Origin: Lepidonotus clava | Taxonomy: Eukaryota; Annelida; Polychaeta; Phyllodocida; Polynoidae | Assembly: GCA_936440205.1 (NCBI GenBank) | Contig: OW387133.1 | Span: forward strand, 9,514,001 to 9,578,000 | Length of the DNA stretch: 64,000 nt | Direction of reading: 5' to 3' | Shown here: positions 24,860-36,760 of the stretch, piece by piece | Position numbering within the stretch: the stretch's first letter is position 1 | Layout: each line of letters starts with the position of its first letter | Position numbers and translations under genes: made by a program | The notes under the pieces: generated by a model | Database searches by the model: none | Told to the model about the DNA's origin: nothing | Seen by the model: the letters and a program-made list of their open reading frames with translations, nothing else

Positions 24860-25800
24860 CCAAGAGGCTTTGCGCGAGTCGCAAAAGAAGAACCAACCCT
24901 TTTCTTGAGAACTTATTTTTAGATCAATCATGAACATTGATGTCCCCTGCCTAATGCCTCCTTTGCAGGAGAAGCAACGTAATTGCTTCACTTTCGGAGG
25001 CTCGTCGTACGAAATACGTACAATTATGTCTTAGCGACCCATTTCTTTAACTGCGCATTCATTCGGCAAACATTTTTCCTTCCAAAGACAGCAATGCAAA
25101 ATCAGAAATCGGGCTGTCTGGGGAGGAGGAAATGACTCTATTCACACCTCGCATCAGCCCCCACTGCGCATGTCAATGGGCGGGAGGCGGGAGGCGCGGC
25201 TCTCGCGGGAAGTCGGCAGTTAACACGTGATTTGCGCGGAGGCAGATTGTCGTCTGCACAGCTGTAGGAACTTCCGCTGAGGAATTGGCGCGCTTTTCAG
25301 GGTCGGTCAATCGGCGCGGTGTGCGGCCCCGGTTTTAACATCTGCATCCAGCACAAAAGCTCCCTAATTAATAGAATCTGCCCCCAAATCGTGAGTTTGT
25401 GGCTCAAATTCTCAAGGGGTTGCAATTTCCCTTTTGCACATGACACACATGACACGTATTGGGCTAATTTGGTAGCGCGGGAAGACCTGGAAGGCGGCAG
25501 TCCCGCAGCAAAGGGGTGTGGCCGTTTTAATTGGATAATTACGGCGCCGATTCTCCCTTGCCGTCCCCCTTGCTGTTGCAGCAAAGGTGCAGCATCATAT
25601 GTGAAGACCCAGACTGGGGGACACCTATTGTGACGGGACTGAATAACAAACTCATTACCAGAGTCCTACATTGCAAGCCATTGTCAGGGCCAAAGCCCGC
25701 CAAAGGTTGCAGGGCGCAGGCAATGTCGTCTGCTTTCCATTTGACACGTCAATCAAGCAGAGTGAGGTCAACGCTCCGTGTAAATGAGTATCATGGTTAA
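24860..25800. promoter_or_regulatory. Candidate regulatory block
   Basis: Nearly 1 kb of non-repetitive mid-GC sequence without MITEs or simple repeats. It carries CAACGTAATTGC, GTACAATTATG, CGCATTCATTCG, GCAATGCAAAATC, CTCCCTAATTAATAG, GGGCTAATTTGG and TTTTAATTGGATAATTACGG, many of them homeodomain-type cores. GC-rich islets at 25140-25300 carry CpG. Inferred enhancer or conserved non-coding element. Confidence 0.35.
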
Positions 25801-26749
25801 AGGGAAAAGTCACGCAGCCTAACGGAGGAAAAAGTATCATCAAACCGTATTTAAAGGGTCTTCTGATTCATGTACTTCAGTGAAAAAAAAGAACTACATG
25901 TATATATGGCCCTTTAAAAATCGCCACCAATAGGGCACATATAAAGCTTTAGTGTAAGAATGGGGTCAGGAAAACATAGGATGCAGTTCAGACAAAAAAA
26001 CACGTAAGTCTGCACACCTCAGTATATAGCCTTGCAGCCATGCTAAAGCACACAGACCATATTAACCTTCCAGCGCCAGGAATACTTGAACTAGATCCGG
26101 CCGACGCTAAGTGCCACACTGAAAGACTTTACAGCCGGAATATTACACGGCTTGGGGAGGTAGGGCTACCACCAGCCCCCCGGTATAAAACCACATACAG
26201 GCCACACTGGGCTTGTCCTGACCTATTCGCCTCCACCACCAAATACATGCACTAAATCCTGACCACTTGACAATTGGACTCGTCCCAATTCTCACTCACA
26301 TCGAGCCTAACATTTTGACGCCGCCTGGTTATGTGAAGGCAAGTGGCCTTCCTGCCCGCCTACTTTGACCGCTGTCAACCAGGGACTCCGCCCCGTGTTG
26401 GTATTACGCAAAATCGGTTACTTTGTGCGTTAGTAGCGGGATTTGTATTAGACCATTAGGTGTGAGGCAGAAATCTCCTCACCAGGACTGACCGATCTAA
26501 GTCCTGTCAATATTGTGTAGCCGTAGAGCTCCTTCAAATTTAACCTGCCCACCAATAATACTGCCTCGTGTGTCTAATTTTAGAAAATTAATGTCTGAAA
26601 TCCCCTTTTGCTATTATTCATATGTGATAAACCTTCAAAATAATGAATATGTCAGAAGGAAGGGTCGGAAGAATACATGTTCATTTTCTGTATGTTAATC
26701 ATAATGAAACTGGGTGCATTAATCTTTGATCCACGGTATACGTTTTTTT

Positions 26750-26825
26750 CATCGATTTTGTTTCGTAATAAACATCAAGGTTTCCCTTGCTTTTCAATAT
26801 TTCTAATTATCTTAGGTCAAAAGAT
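26750..26825. repeat. Dispersed hairpin repeat, copy 2 (degenerate right arm)
   Basis: GTAATAA at 26765-26771, then CAAGGTTTCCCTTG intact, but the right outer arm is lost. 25800-26750 around it shows only ordinary AT-rich and mid-GC DNA. Confidence 0.6.
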
Positions 26826-27039
26826 TACAGATTTTATCCAAAGGTAAACTCAAATCATATGAACTCATACATGTGGATGTATACATATTTACGGCAGTGT
26901 TTAGCAATGAATTAGAACATTCATGGCTTTGCTTCTAATAATTCACCAATGAAATAACAGGTCTTCAAGGAAAAGAAACATGAAAGCAAAGTAGTGAATA
27001 TTGGAGAAAGTTGAAAATGCAATGCTGTATTATAAAAGC

Positions 27040-28250
27040 CGAGTTCAGACAAATTAAACAGTGGGCGCACGAGTCGGTCGTCAGTGGCCGACAGCTCGGG
27101 GCCGCCAATTAAGGCGGGGGACGCAGCATTTGGACGTTGTCTGTGTTGGCCCACTTGAGAGGCCCTCTCCACAGCTGCGGCCCCGGACTCCACCCCAGGC
27201 CATCAATGATGAATCGAAGCTGGCCTAACAATGCTGGGGCCGGACGCTGTCACATTCCCACATCTGACCACCACCGCTGCTGCTGGACGCTTCCTTCAAT
27301 ACCCCCTCCTTTCCATCAATCCCACCACGTACACATTATCTCACCGCTAAATGCTGCCTGCATAAACACCGAGGTAGACACCCTCTCATCTTAAACTACC
27401 TACATAATTTTATGCACGGTAATAATACACAGGGCCCTCCTCCCCCAATCCCTCCTCCCCTGCTCCCGGTGTTTTCGCAGCGCGTCCACTCTCAGCGGTG
27501 CGGTAAACACGGACGTGGCAGTCGGTTAAAAGTTGGCAAATAATCAGCCTCAATGTAGGCTGCGAGTCTGTATCCAACGCTGAATGAAAACTTAGAGAAG
27601 CACTCGTGGTGAGAAGCAGCGCCCCAGTGAAGGGCTGGCTGGAGTGGGCCCTCCCCGCTCTCACCGCCGGCCCGGGACCCGCCGCTATAATGGCAATTTG
27701 CCTCACGCTAAATTGGCTGGCTAATTGTTTAATATAAACATTCACATTAACAAGAGCTGCCCGATGATGCGTGTGCGTGCCTTTTATACGTCTCTACCCC
27801 TTTTCTCTGTGATTGAGTGTGAAAACTACGAAGATATAGCCCTATGGTCCACATATTAAAGGCATCTAAATATTCGCCTTTAAATTAAGAAATTCTGCTT
27901 ATCTGTTCTACGTACACCATACAAAGTCAAATTTAACCACAGAGCGTTTTCCAACACAATTGCTTCTTGAAATTAAAAAACAACAACATATGATTCGTTC
28001 ATGGAAAGCTTAAATGATAATTGAGGACCCAAAAAGATTTTTTTGTAAATTAATCAATGAAATATAATTTTAAGTGAGTTAAAGTTATAACATTTACTCT
28101 GGTTCCAGATTGATTTATACGACAAAGAATAATCACTATGAAATCATTTCATACATTTTATATTATATATAAATGATATACATATAAATATATACTTATA
28201 TACAATTATTGTGTGGTTATAAGGCTATACATGATCATTTCTTTCGTAGT
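27040..28250. other. Mid-GC block (27040-27760) then AT-rich DNA
   Basis: 27040-27760 is non-repetitive mid-GC sequence with GCCAATTAAGGC, TGGCAATTTGCC and GCTAAATTGGCTGG. It may be regulatory. From 27780 the sequence is AT-rich with nothing recognisable. Confidence 0.25.
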
Positions 28251-28259
28251 GATATGAGC

Positions 28260-28670
28260 CTCCATTATCCACCCTACTGGAGGGAGAGGCCACTCCTGAT
28301 CAGACCCCGCGCCCCGGCCTGTTGATCTAAACTAGATGTCCTTCTTATCTCCGGCCGCCCTCAGGCTGTGACCTCTCCTCCAGGGCGTGAAGACGGCGCT
28401 AAATGTGATCCATACTATAGCATTATACAGGAGCGGGCTACAGGCATTTTCACGGTCAGCGGGCCGGGCCGGGGCCGTGTCGATTGGGTGTTAGCAGGAG
28501 GAGCTGCTAGGGTACTTGTGCCTCCAGTGAGGCCTTGTCAGGGGAGGCGGCGGGAGGAGGCCCTGGAGTGGCCCACTCGTCCTCGCCTCATCAGCCGGTG
28601 GGTGCTCCACGGCCGGCCGGGAGAAAGGGGGCCATACGCCCGGCCGAACCGCCAGTAGGTTTACCTTATA
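28260..28670. other. GC-rich patch
   Basis: C/G-rich sequence preceded by an acceptor-like CGGCCGCCCTCAG (to about 28365). The plus strand is open to a stop at 28656, but the peptide is Arg/Gly-rich and unrecognised. Probably not coding. Confidence 0.25.
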
Positions 28671-28759
28671 ACGCTGCCGGAACAGGGAGCTGGATGCCTA
28701 TAGTCTAGATTTTAGATATTCATAGGCAAATTTCAAGGAATTATCTATATATGCACAGA

Positions 28760-28845
28760 ATATCTTAAAGTTGTTTTATTAGTGATAATTGTTAAGATTT
28801 CCCTTGTGTTTCAGAGTTATTACGATTATAGATGTGAAATTCAAG
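28760..28845. repeat. Dispersed hairpin repeat, copy 3
   Basis: Outer arms GTGATAA (28782-28788) and TTATTAC (28817-28823) pair with one G-U. The inner arm has drifted (TAAGA/CCTTG). Same 42-nt span. Followed by TTATAGATGTGAAATT, shared in part with copy 5. Confidence 0.7.
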
Positions 28846-28849
28846 TATT

Positions 28850-29880
28850 TACAGGATCACATTAATTCCTTACATATGGCTCTTTTCTCATATTTTAAGT
28901 AACGTTTAGTCTGTATTTCCTGAATAATATACTAACTAGTTTAACGTCTGTGCATGTAAGTTTACCTCTGCCAGGCGTTGGGATAAAACAAACATCCCGC
29001 GACCAGCCGTTATCAGGAGACCAGTGTGCACGGCGTCCATATACTACTTACAGGGTTTGCATCAGGCGATTACATCGAGGACTCTTCACTTTATGAGTGT
29101 ACATTGGGTGGACGACCCGCCTTTCTAGATCCCGGTTATTTCCCTTTTATCAGGTTTTTGTTCTAACAACTGTCCTGTCCTAAGGGACACTATGAATTAA
29201 TGTTCTCTTAAAAGGGATTTTTTTGTATCAGTTCATTCCCGCCAATCCACGGTAGTTGTAAAATGGGCATAGCCTGCTACACATTGACTATATTCTTTTG
29301 AATACAATTATTACTGGTTGTTATGTACACTTGCTATAAGGTAATACGTAAATCACATTTATATAACATAGGCCCTGTATATAAGTATATGTATATTGGG
29401 ATGGTATGTTGGTAAAATAAGGTATAAGATTAAGTGTATTATAACGGCAATAATTATTACCCAAGTGTCTCCGCACGTTTTTGTCATGACGTTTTGTCAG
29501 TCAAAAACAAAATTTATTGTATAATTATTGATTGTTTTTCAATATTTGACAACAAGAAATCAATCTAAAAAGAAGCAAAATTTCCCCCAGGAGATGAGAC
29601 ACCGTCCTCCGGTCTCACATCTCCCCTCTAATAGGTAGATGGACAAATAGGATGAGTATGGTGCAATCAAACTGGCCTGCTCATCCACCCCGACTAGTGG
29701 GCGCGGATTAGGTCAGGTGGGCAGCGGACCGGTGTTTAATATGACATGTACAAAGGGCTGAAGGCCGGTCTTAATGTGACATGTCCATAGTGGTCGGGGC
29801 GGGCACAATACGCCGCCTATACCCCGACAGGTCGCCGATTGTCGCCCGCCGCCGCCCGGGACTAATGCGGGCTGAAGGCC
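28850..29880. other. Mixed AT-rich DNA, nothing recognisable
   Basis: Contains one copy of the recurring word TATACTACTTACAGGGTT at 29040 and AT-rich filler. GC rises from 29700 toward the CpG island. Confidence 0.5.
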
Positions 29881-30330
29881 GGTCGTCTTGGTCAATCGGG
29901 CGTAATCCTGCAGTCATATCCGCCCAGGGAAGGCCCCGTCAATCGCCGCTTCCTAGGTGACCGCGCGCGCTCAATATCTGTCCTGGTAGATTAACGCGCC
30001 TCCGCCCAGCCGCGCGCGGTTATTATGCCGTATTACCGCCGCGCCCGGAGGGGAGGGGGGGGGCGGATGGACGGGGTATGTGAGGAAAGCCGCCCGCTCC
30101 TCCACGGGACGCTCCCCGCCGCGCGTACGTGCCGCGCGCTAACCGCGCCGCGCCCGGTCCCACGCGGTGTAAATGAGGCCGCGCGGACCCTGCCGCGCCG
30201 CGTCAAGCCGAGCGGACGGCCGCGCCGCCCCCGCGCCGCGCGCCCGGCAGCCCCTTACCAAGCGGCGCGGAATGGGGGCGGCGCGTAAGGACGCGGAGAG
30301 GCGTGATCGTCGATCTCCGACGTCCCGCCT
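29880..30330. promoter_or_regulatory. Strong CpG island
   Basis: Extremely CpG-dense (repeated CCGCGC and GCGCGC words) over about 400 bp, in AT-rich surroundings. It contains a G9 run near 30053. No recognisable gene begins here. Likely an unmethylated regulatory or promoter-type island. Confidence 0.45.
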
Positions 30331-31930
30331 CTAATCTGATCCATCTCCACAGCATTAGCCGGTCGGTCGGGGGCCTCCTCCTCGGGTCAAAGGCCGTTCA
30401 ATTTGCGCGCCTGGTTAGAGTCGTATAGCTCGGGACCTGCTCTATAGTGCTCATCTCCCGGTGGTCGCGGGGACGTGCCAAGTGTCAGGCGCGGGGCGGC
30501 GTACAATGCCCCGCGGCCTGCACCCCCTCCCCCTATACACACTCACAATACCCCCCTACCTGTACCCGCGATGGTCAATCGCCACCATTACTTCCACCTC
30601 GCCGGGCGTTACGCCGAGTACCCGCCCGTATTATCTGGTTACCACAGGACGGTATGTCGCCGAGACTGAACGGCTGCAGAGGCGGCCTAATTGGGTTTGT
30701 GTGGGACAGGTACGGTCATCTAGTCTCACAATATACTCAGCCCTGGCTGATCCTCTCAATATGTACTACCTGATTACGGACGGGAGAGGCTACAAACTTG
30801 TATACGTATCTATAACAGTAGTATTATCACAAGGGTGCAGTATATTGATAGGTACGTATATAAATTGAGCCGGATTTTTCAACATTGAATGCAGTAAACA
30901 ATACATTGAGCACGAAGGAAAGTATAGACGCACCCCCCCCCCCCCCCACTTCTCTCTCAATAAAAGGGGAAAAAATACTATGGGTTCTTCAGCTTTTATC
31001 ATCGGCCATTTTCTATATCAATCTGCGAATTGCTGCCAGCTTTAACTCTAACAGTGCCAGGTGTGGACCCATCCTTTCTAACAACACGCAGTGTGATCTC
31101 CCTCCTATGGTAAAGTACTTATATCTCCGTTACGCAACGCGCGTCAACACTGTTTAAAGTTCAGCCAACCGTGGACAAACAGCAATCGGGGTTATTGACA
31201 TTGTCCTGCACCATGACACTTGGCGACAGGTCAGGTCGATGAGCTCAGATTTGTCCGATTTCCCGGCCTACATTTTCCACCTCACTGCGTAGATCCGCTC
31301 CACATTGCATAAAATCAGGGGGTCAATGACAGGGAGTCGTTTGGCAATCGTCATTATGATAAACCTGATCCGGGCCACTCATCCTAATGTGATCAAGTTT
31401 CATTCAAATGAAAATTCGCGAGTAATTATTTGATACATTATATATTATGAAGGCGACTCGTGCTCTTTTAAATGTGATAAAATGATATCTTGTTTTACAG
31501 ATGGTCACATAGGCCTACTTATCATCAGAACAAATTGTTAAGATAGGCCTACAGTAAAACTGATGTTGTTATGAATATAGCGTATACCTCATAACTTGAT
31601 TCCTACCACAACAACTGAATGAATGTATGTACATGTATTATATAATAACTTATTGTGAATTTTGGAATCAAATTTGAACTGGATATACTTATAAGTCTAT
31701 TTGCTTCTACATGGGATAAACAATCCGTAAAATACCTACAAGGAAGAACATTGTTACCATGTATGTGGTTCAATGACAATAAAAAAAAACATAACGTGGT
31801 TAAACTATGCAGCCTGTATAAATGTACCATTATCCTATACTACTTACAGAGTCGGTCGGAGGTTCCCGGCGTGTGGGTCGGCGTCCCGGTGGTACAAACT
31901 GCGGGAGGACGGGGAACAGCAGCCTGACGC
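30330..31930. other. GC-rich then mixed DNA; poly-C at 30933-30947
   Basis: 30330-30700 stays GC-rich, with unrecognised open frames on the plus strand. A fifteen-C run lies at 30933-30947. 31120-31400 is non-repetitive mid-GC. 31400-31850 is AT-rich. Confidence 0.5.
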
Positions 31931-31939
31931 TCCATTTTC

Positions 31940-32015
31940 TTTTTCAAAGATCTTATTTCGCAATAAACAGCAAGGTTTACCTGGGTTTTCAAAATTATTG
32001 CGCAAGGTATTAAAG
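31940..32015. repeat. Dispersed hairpin repeat, copy 4 (covarying arm)
   Basis: Outer arms CGCAATAA (31959-31966) and TTATTGCG (31995-32002) pair perfectly over 8 bp. Relative to copy 1, T-to-C in the left arm is matched by A-to-G in the right arm. Inner arms CAAGG/CCTGG have one mismatch. Confidence 0.7.
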
Positions 32016-32019
32016 ATGA

Positions 32020-33810
32020 AAGGAATGATTTTAAAGATGTACAAAAGATATACAATTCTTACTCTTAGACCTTCCGCCCGCGTATGATGTTTTATGAATA
32101 GTATATTTCATTTGCAAGTTTGTTAATTGTTGTGTGTCGAATGAATTTACATGTATTATGAATATGTTATTATGACTTTTAGCGCATACACAACATCAGA
32201 GAACACGGTCGACTTGTTTGCAAAGTTTTAATTCAATATATCTGAGGCTAATATTCTACTAATTCTCATGTATATATCTTTTAAATGTGCCTTACATACA
32301 CGTTCTGACGTATACTTGTAGAAATACAATTTCCTAGTTTAGTCATTACATGTTCTTACAATGTATTAACCATTTTTCCTATCATCTTCAAGGCCCTTGA
32401 GTGCACGACCTTAAATTTTGGTTCGTGTGGTTGAACATGACAGCTTTGTTGTCCACCTTGGGATTTTAAGCTCTGTCTGTTTTTCTAGAAATCTATATTT
32501 AAAAATTTGAAGAACATTATTTCAAACTATTGCCGTGAGTTACAAATGCAAAAGATAAAGCGCGACTGGTGTGGAATTTAAATATTCACATTTCTCAACG
32601 TCTACTTTATGAAAAAAAGACCATTTTATGGGTACATGCCCACCTACCATAATCCGCGCTATCTATATAACCACAGATCCGAGTGTACATTATACTATAG
32701 AGGACGCGTCCTCTTTGTATACTACCACCCCCTCCCCCAACAAGACCCTTCTCCTGAGGCAGGCGGGTAGGCTTCTATAGGCCGACAAAACCAGGCGTTG
32801 GGAATTCGCCGCGCGTCGAGCTATTTGTGGCGGACGCGGGGCCTGGGCCGGGCCGGGTATAGTTGACAGTGAGTCGGCCAAGTGGAGGTGGAGGACTTTT
32901 ACCAACTGAGTCAGGGGGACGTGGAGTGGTCTGACCCCTTTTAACGTCGCCCACCCCGACAAGGACGCCCCGGCCCACCGCCCGGCCCGCCTTCCCCGTG
33001 ACTCATTACGTAGTTAGACCCTGATGTCAGGACCATTTCTCCCGCCTCTTATTCCCAGCGCCTCCCATTTTTCTCCCATAATTTGCGCGTTAAAAGAGAG
33101 GAGTTTTAGCCGAAGATGGGGTAGGCCTTTTTTGGTTCGGAGAGGGGACGGCTAATAGTGTCGTGATGTATCCGGGGTAAGTGGTTATATATAGGTAAAC
33201 TCGGTAACCAACAATATTAGGCCTATGCTGATAACTTTTATCACCATTTAACTCTAAAACGGGCTTTCAAGCTTGAATGTGCACTTGCATTAAAATCATG
33301 AAATACATAAGGGCCTAAGGAAACAAAGCAAAGACGGTTATGAAGCGTGACATGCTGACGTAGTACCAAATATACATTTTTGTTTACTGTTCTCCATAAG
33401 GAGCTGCTGGTTTATACATGTAATTTTGGTAGCACAACTATAGAAACTTGAGATCCTCTCATGACTAAATTTCTGTGCTTAACTTATTCTTTAAAATCTT
33501 CTACTTGATGGAATTGCTTTGCTCTGTAGTGTGTCATTAAGATCATGCAATGCACCAGCACTCATAGTTTACATACTGAACAAGCGATTGGAGCATTTAA
33601 CGGCACCGATTTACCAGACGACGCGACGCGAAGTAATATATGAAGCACTATTAGTATGTACATATAACCTTATGACTTGCATGTAGTATTCAGTTTTCAA
33701 TAAAGCTGACCACAGTGATTGTTGTTTTCATCGTTGCTTCTTTCTTTGGTTATATCATTCTTCTTATTTTTAACAAAAACACGCAAAGACCATGTACATT
33801 AACAAATACA
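32020..33810. other. AT-rich DNA with a GC patch at 32690-33150
   Basis: No gene recognised. The GC patch is open on the minus strand without family resemblance. 33000-33120 includes mid-GC sequence (ATAATTTGCGCG) that could be regulatory. Confidence 0.5.
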
Positions 33811-33814
33811 AAGT

Positions 33815-33945
33815 GAGAAACGCCGTATATATGATTATGTGGTGAAGAAATACCGAATATGTGGTGTAAAACATCGTATATGTACTGAAAATCATCAGCT
33901 TTATAATGAAAAAACAGCGAATATGTGGTGGAAAAACACCGACTC
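33815..33945. repeat. Degenerate minisatellite with ATATGTGGTG motif
   Basis: The motif (G/A)AATATGTGGTG(G/T)AAAA(A)CA recurs at about 33836, 33856 and 33911, with diverged units between. Period roughly 22-26 bp. Confidence 0.6.
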
Positions 33946-34029
33946 ATAAACCAATCCCCTGCCTCTAACTGGGCGGTCTGTTCGTCTATCTAGGCGGACC
34001 GGCTGACGCGCGGCCCGCCCCTCTACACC

Positions 34030-34700
34030 GCATTAGGCGGGCCGCCGCTCACTTCACGTGGAGCGGCACTGGAGTTCTATTCTGCTGATGAAGTAGCCGC
34101 GATCCGTTTTTGTGCCTCCCTCGTACCCCGCGGCCACGCGCGGAAGGGGGAGGGAGGGAGGTGGGGACACAGGAGGAAAACTGGTAACCAGCCCCTCCCC
34201 TCCCTTCGCCCGGAGGAACCATCGCTACCGCCACCGCCTCTGTAATGATGCGCGCCCTGGAGCCACACCGTGGAGGACCGACCACCCCACCACCCAGCTA
34301 GTTGCCATGACAGCAGGCGTGCAGAAAACCAGCCGGGCGATATCCATTTCCCCTGCGGGAGGGAGGGGGTGGGGGACTGGGCGCGGCTAGATAACTCCAC
34401 TCGTGGCTGGTGGCAAATCGTGTTTTTGGGGTATATTTATTAAAAAGCCGCGGCGGCTGCTGGGCTGCGGGAGATCAAACAGGGCTGTAACGCCCTTTGA
34501 TGGCGGTGGGCTGGGCGCTGACGGCGGCTTGTTGATCACGGCTCCCCGCGCGGAGAGGGCCGCGCCGCCCGCCGCGCCGCCCCTCACAACGCGCGGAGAG
34601 GCCTCACCGCCCGCCGCGCCGCCCCGCGCAAGACGTGACGCCCCCGGGCGTCGACCACTGATGAATTATTCAATCATCGCGTCTCAAAACTCGCGCCCCG
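34030..34700. promoter_or_regulatory. CpG island with 43-bp tandem duplication
   Basis: CpG-dense sequence. Inside it CGCGCGGAGAGG recurs at 34547 and 34590 and begins two 43-bp units, each ending in CCGCCGCGCCGCCCC. No gene recognised on either strand. The mid-GC sequence after it (34640-34900) has TGATGAATTATTCAATCATC, a near-palindromic homeodomain-type site. Confidence 0.45.
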
Positions 34701-34899
34701 AGACGCGCGTGCATAATAAACACTTTTGTTGTGTCGTAATTAGAGGACGTGATTTTCGCCCCGGCAGGACGAGGCGCTCGTCAATGGTGAAGAGGGCGGA
34801 GGAGCAGCTCACGTCGGTGAGTCCGGTAAAGTGGGCGGGATGGTCGGCAGGTATTATGCCCAGTAATGCTGATCACCGACCACCACCCGTCGGGTAGGT

Positions 34900-35525
34900 C
34901 AACTAGTTGTGGAAATATGATTTTGTCCCAACCCACATGAAATATAACTACAGTGGTTGGCATCTCACTTCAAAAATACATACTCATAGCTCCAACATTT
35001 TTCACGGGTTTTACTGTAGGGCCTATGTGTACATTTTTGTAACGATTCACAATCACTATGTTATAAATCATGTAGGCCCCCTGTCGTGATATGTATATCA
35101 TCTTCATGGGAAAAAGTGAAGGCCCCATATGGTACAATATGTGAATGTCCCTATGTATAAATGAAACACGAGAGGCGAGGTATAAATGAACAAACGCCAT
35201 ATGCAGCAGTTCAGGAATAAACTGCGGAGATGCAGTCACATATCTGCACCATGCCTCGAGGGCCATGGCAAAGCCTATACAGTAGATGACGTTGATAAAT
35301 AATTGGCGCCCACAAACGAGAGGTAATCTCTACCGCGGCACCCGTATTCAAATGGGAGCATATGAATGCGCCGCCGAGCAATTTAAGACGAGTCGGATCG
35401 ATGGGAATCTGGTTTGAGTTGCTCGCGCTTCGTTTGGCGGTGGAGGAGAGTCTGTGTGGGGGAGGATTGGATGTATAAAGTGGATTTAGTCCCAGATGGA
35501 CTGGTGGTGGTGTGTCGGCACAGCT
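34900..35525. other. AT-rich to mid-GC DNA, nothing recognisable
   Basis: No repeat family or RNA gene identified. 35220-35420 is non-repetitive and could be regulatory. Confidence 0.4.
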
Positions 35526-35900
35526 CCTCACACACACACGACTGGGGCCTTATACTACACACCCACTGTATACTATTACCCACCCACCATTCCCCATCCA
35601 ATTATCCTCAACACACATCCATTCACCCACATCCTTACCATTGCAGTCCATATACCACAGACCGTAGTGATGTGCCGCCCCTCTGCTACCACAGAGCCTC
35701 ACGCACATGAACCTCTATAGCCTTATTCTACACACCCACTATGGCATTATCCACACATACAGCATTTCCCATCCAATCATCCCCCATGCACATCCATTCG
35801 CCCATATCCTTACCATTTCAAGCTACACATTTATATTTGAAATTTGACTCAGTTTATATACATGTATATACCACAGACCATAGCAGTCCATGTTTGTGTC
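35526..35900. repeat. Tandem segmental duplication, period about 171 bp
   Basis: Unit A starts at CCTCAC 35526 and unit B at CCTCAC 35697. Both run in the same order through GCCTTAT.CTACACACCCACT, CCCATCCAAT.ATC, CACATCCATTC.CCCA and ATCCTTACCATT, then ATACCACAGACC.TAG. Unit B carries about 45 bp of AT-rich sequence not in A, just before ATACCACAG. The units differ at many sites, so the duplication is not recent. Confidence 0.8.
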
Positions 35901-36129
35901 AGACTCCCAATCCCTGTCTGTATTTTCTATACGTGTATTTCAGTGTGTCCTAGTTGTGCATAGTGGTATCCCCATCCGTCCCCACACATCATCATGCATG
36001 GTGAAGATCAAATATGCGCCGGTGGACTGGAGGAGGGTCCTCCAGGCGGGGATCCATCATGGCCGTCGGGAGTCCACCCGACCCCCCAAATGTTTGACCA
36101 GGTATATTCATGCCATGGAGGCAGTGACG

Positions 36130-36200
36130 TGGGCGGGGGGGAGGGAGGGGGAGGGAGGGGACAGGGGACAGGGGACAGGGGACGGGGGACAGGGCCGGGG
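36130..36200. repeat. G-rich minisatellite, (GGGGACA)n, G-quadruplex-prone
   Basis: GGGGGGGAGGGAGGGGGAGG runs into four or five GGGGACA units. At least eight G3+ tracts on one strand over 70 bp would readily form quadruplexes. It sits at the edge of the CpG patch at 36200-36640. Confidence 0.85.
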
Positions 36201-36760
36201 CTGTTCCCATGGATCCCCCGACGTGCATATTGACAGTCGCCTAGCCCGGGCGTCATTACCGCCATGCGCGCTTTCCCCGGCACGCCCGGGAGGACGCGGC
36301 GCCCGGCCTCTCCAGCGCCCTCTCCAGGAGACGTCGGTAATTAAGACAGCAAAGTGAAAACAAAGCTGCGCCGACTCGGGCGGCCGCTGGAGGAGGTACT
36401 CGTCCGCCTGGAGGAGCGGGGCGCGCGCCGCCCCATCCCTCACGCTGGAGGCCCGGCTCTATTTGGACAAGCCGGCGCGGGAAAATGTCGACAAGTTGCA
36501 GCAGTCAGGCCCGCCCAGCCATCCATCCCCGGCATTCTAATCGTGTTTGGTTTTATATAATTACCTGGGCGCGCGCCGGGACCGCTGGAGAGATCTACTA
36601 ATATTGCCGCCCGCCGACGACCACGCGCGTGGCCCTGATAATTGAAGGCGAACACTTCCGCCGGAAGATGATGTATGCGCCACTTCCGGTCTGGGCTCGA
36701 TCACGTGACCACTGTGGTAGGATTGTTGGGGGGAGGGAGAGGGGGGAGGGGAGGGGTGGC
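36200..36760. promoter_or_regulatory. CpG island with ETS pair and TCACGTGAC box
   Basis: CpG-dense 36200-36640, then ACTTCCGCCGGAAG (back-to-back ETS sites, 36654-36667), CACTTCCGGT (36681-36690) and TCACGTGAC (36701-36709) within 56 bp. A second G-rich run is at 36727-36758. This is the usual make-up of a housekeeping-type animal promoter. I see no recognisable first exon on either side, so the transcript may be non-coding or its coding exons lie elsewhere. Confidence 0.45.
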
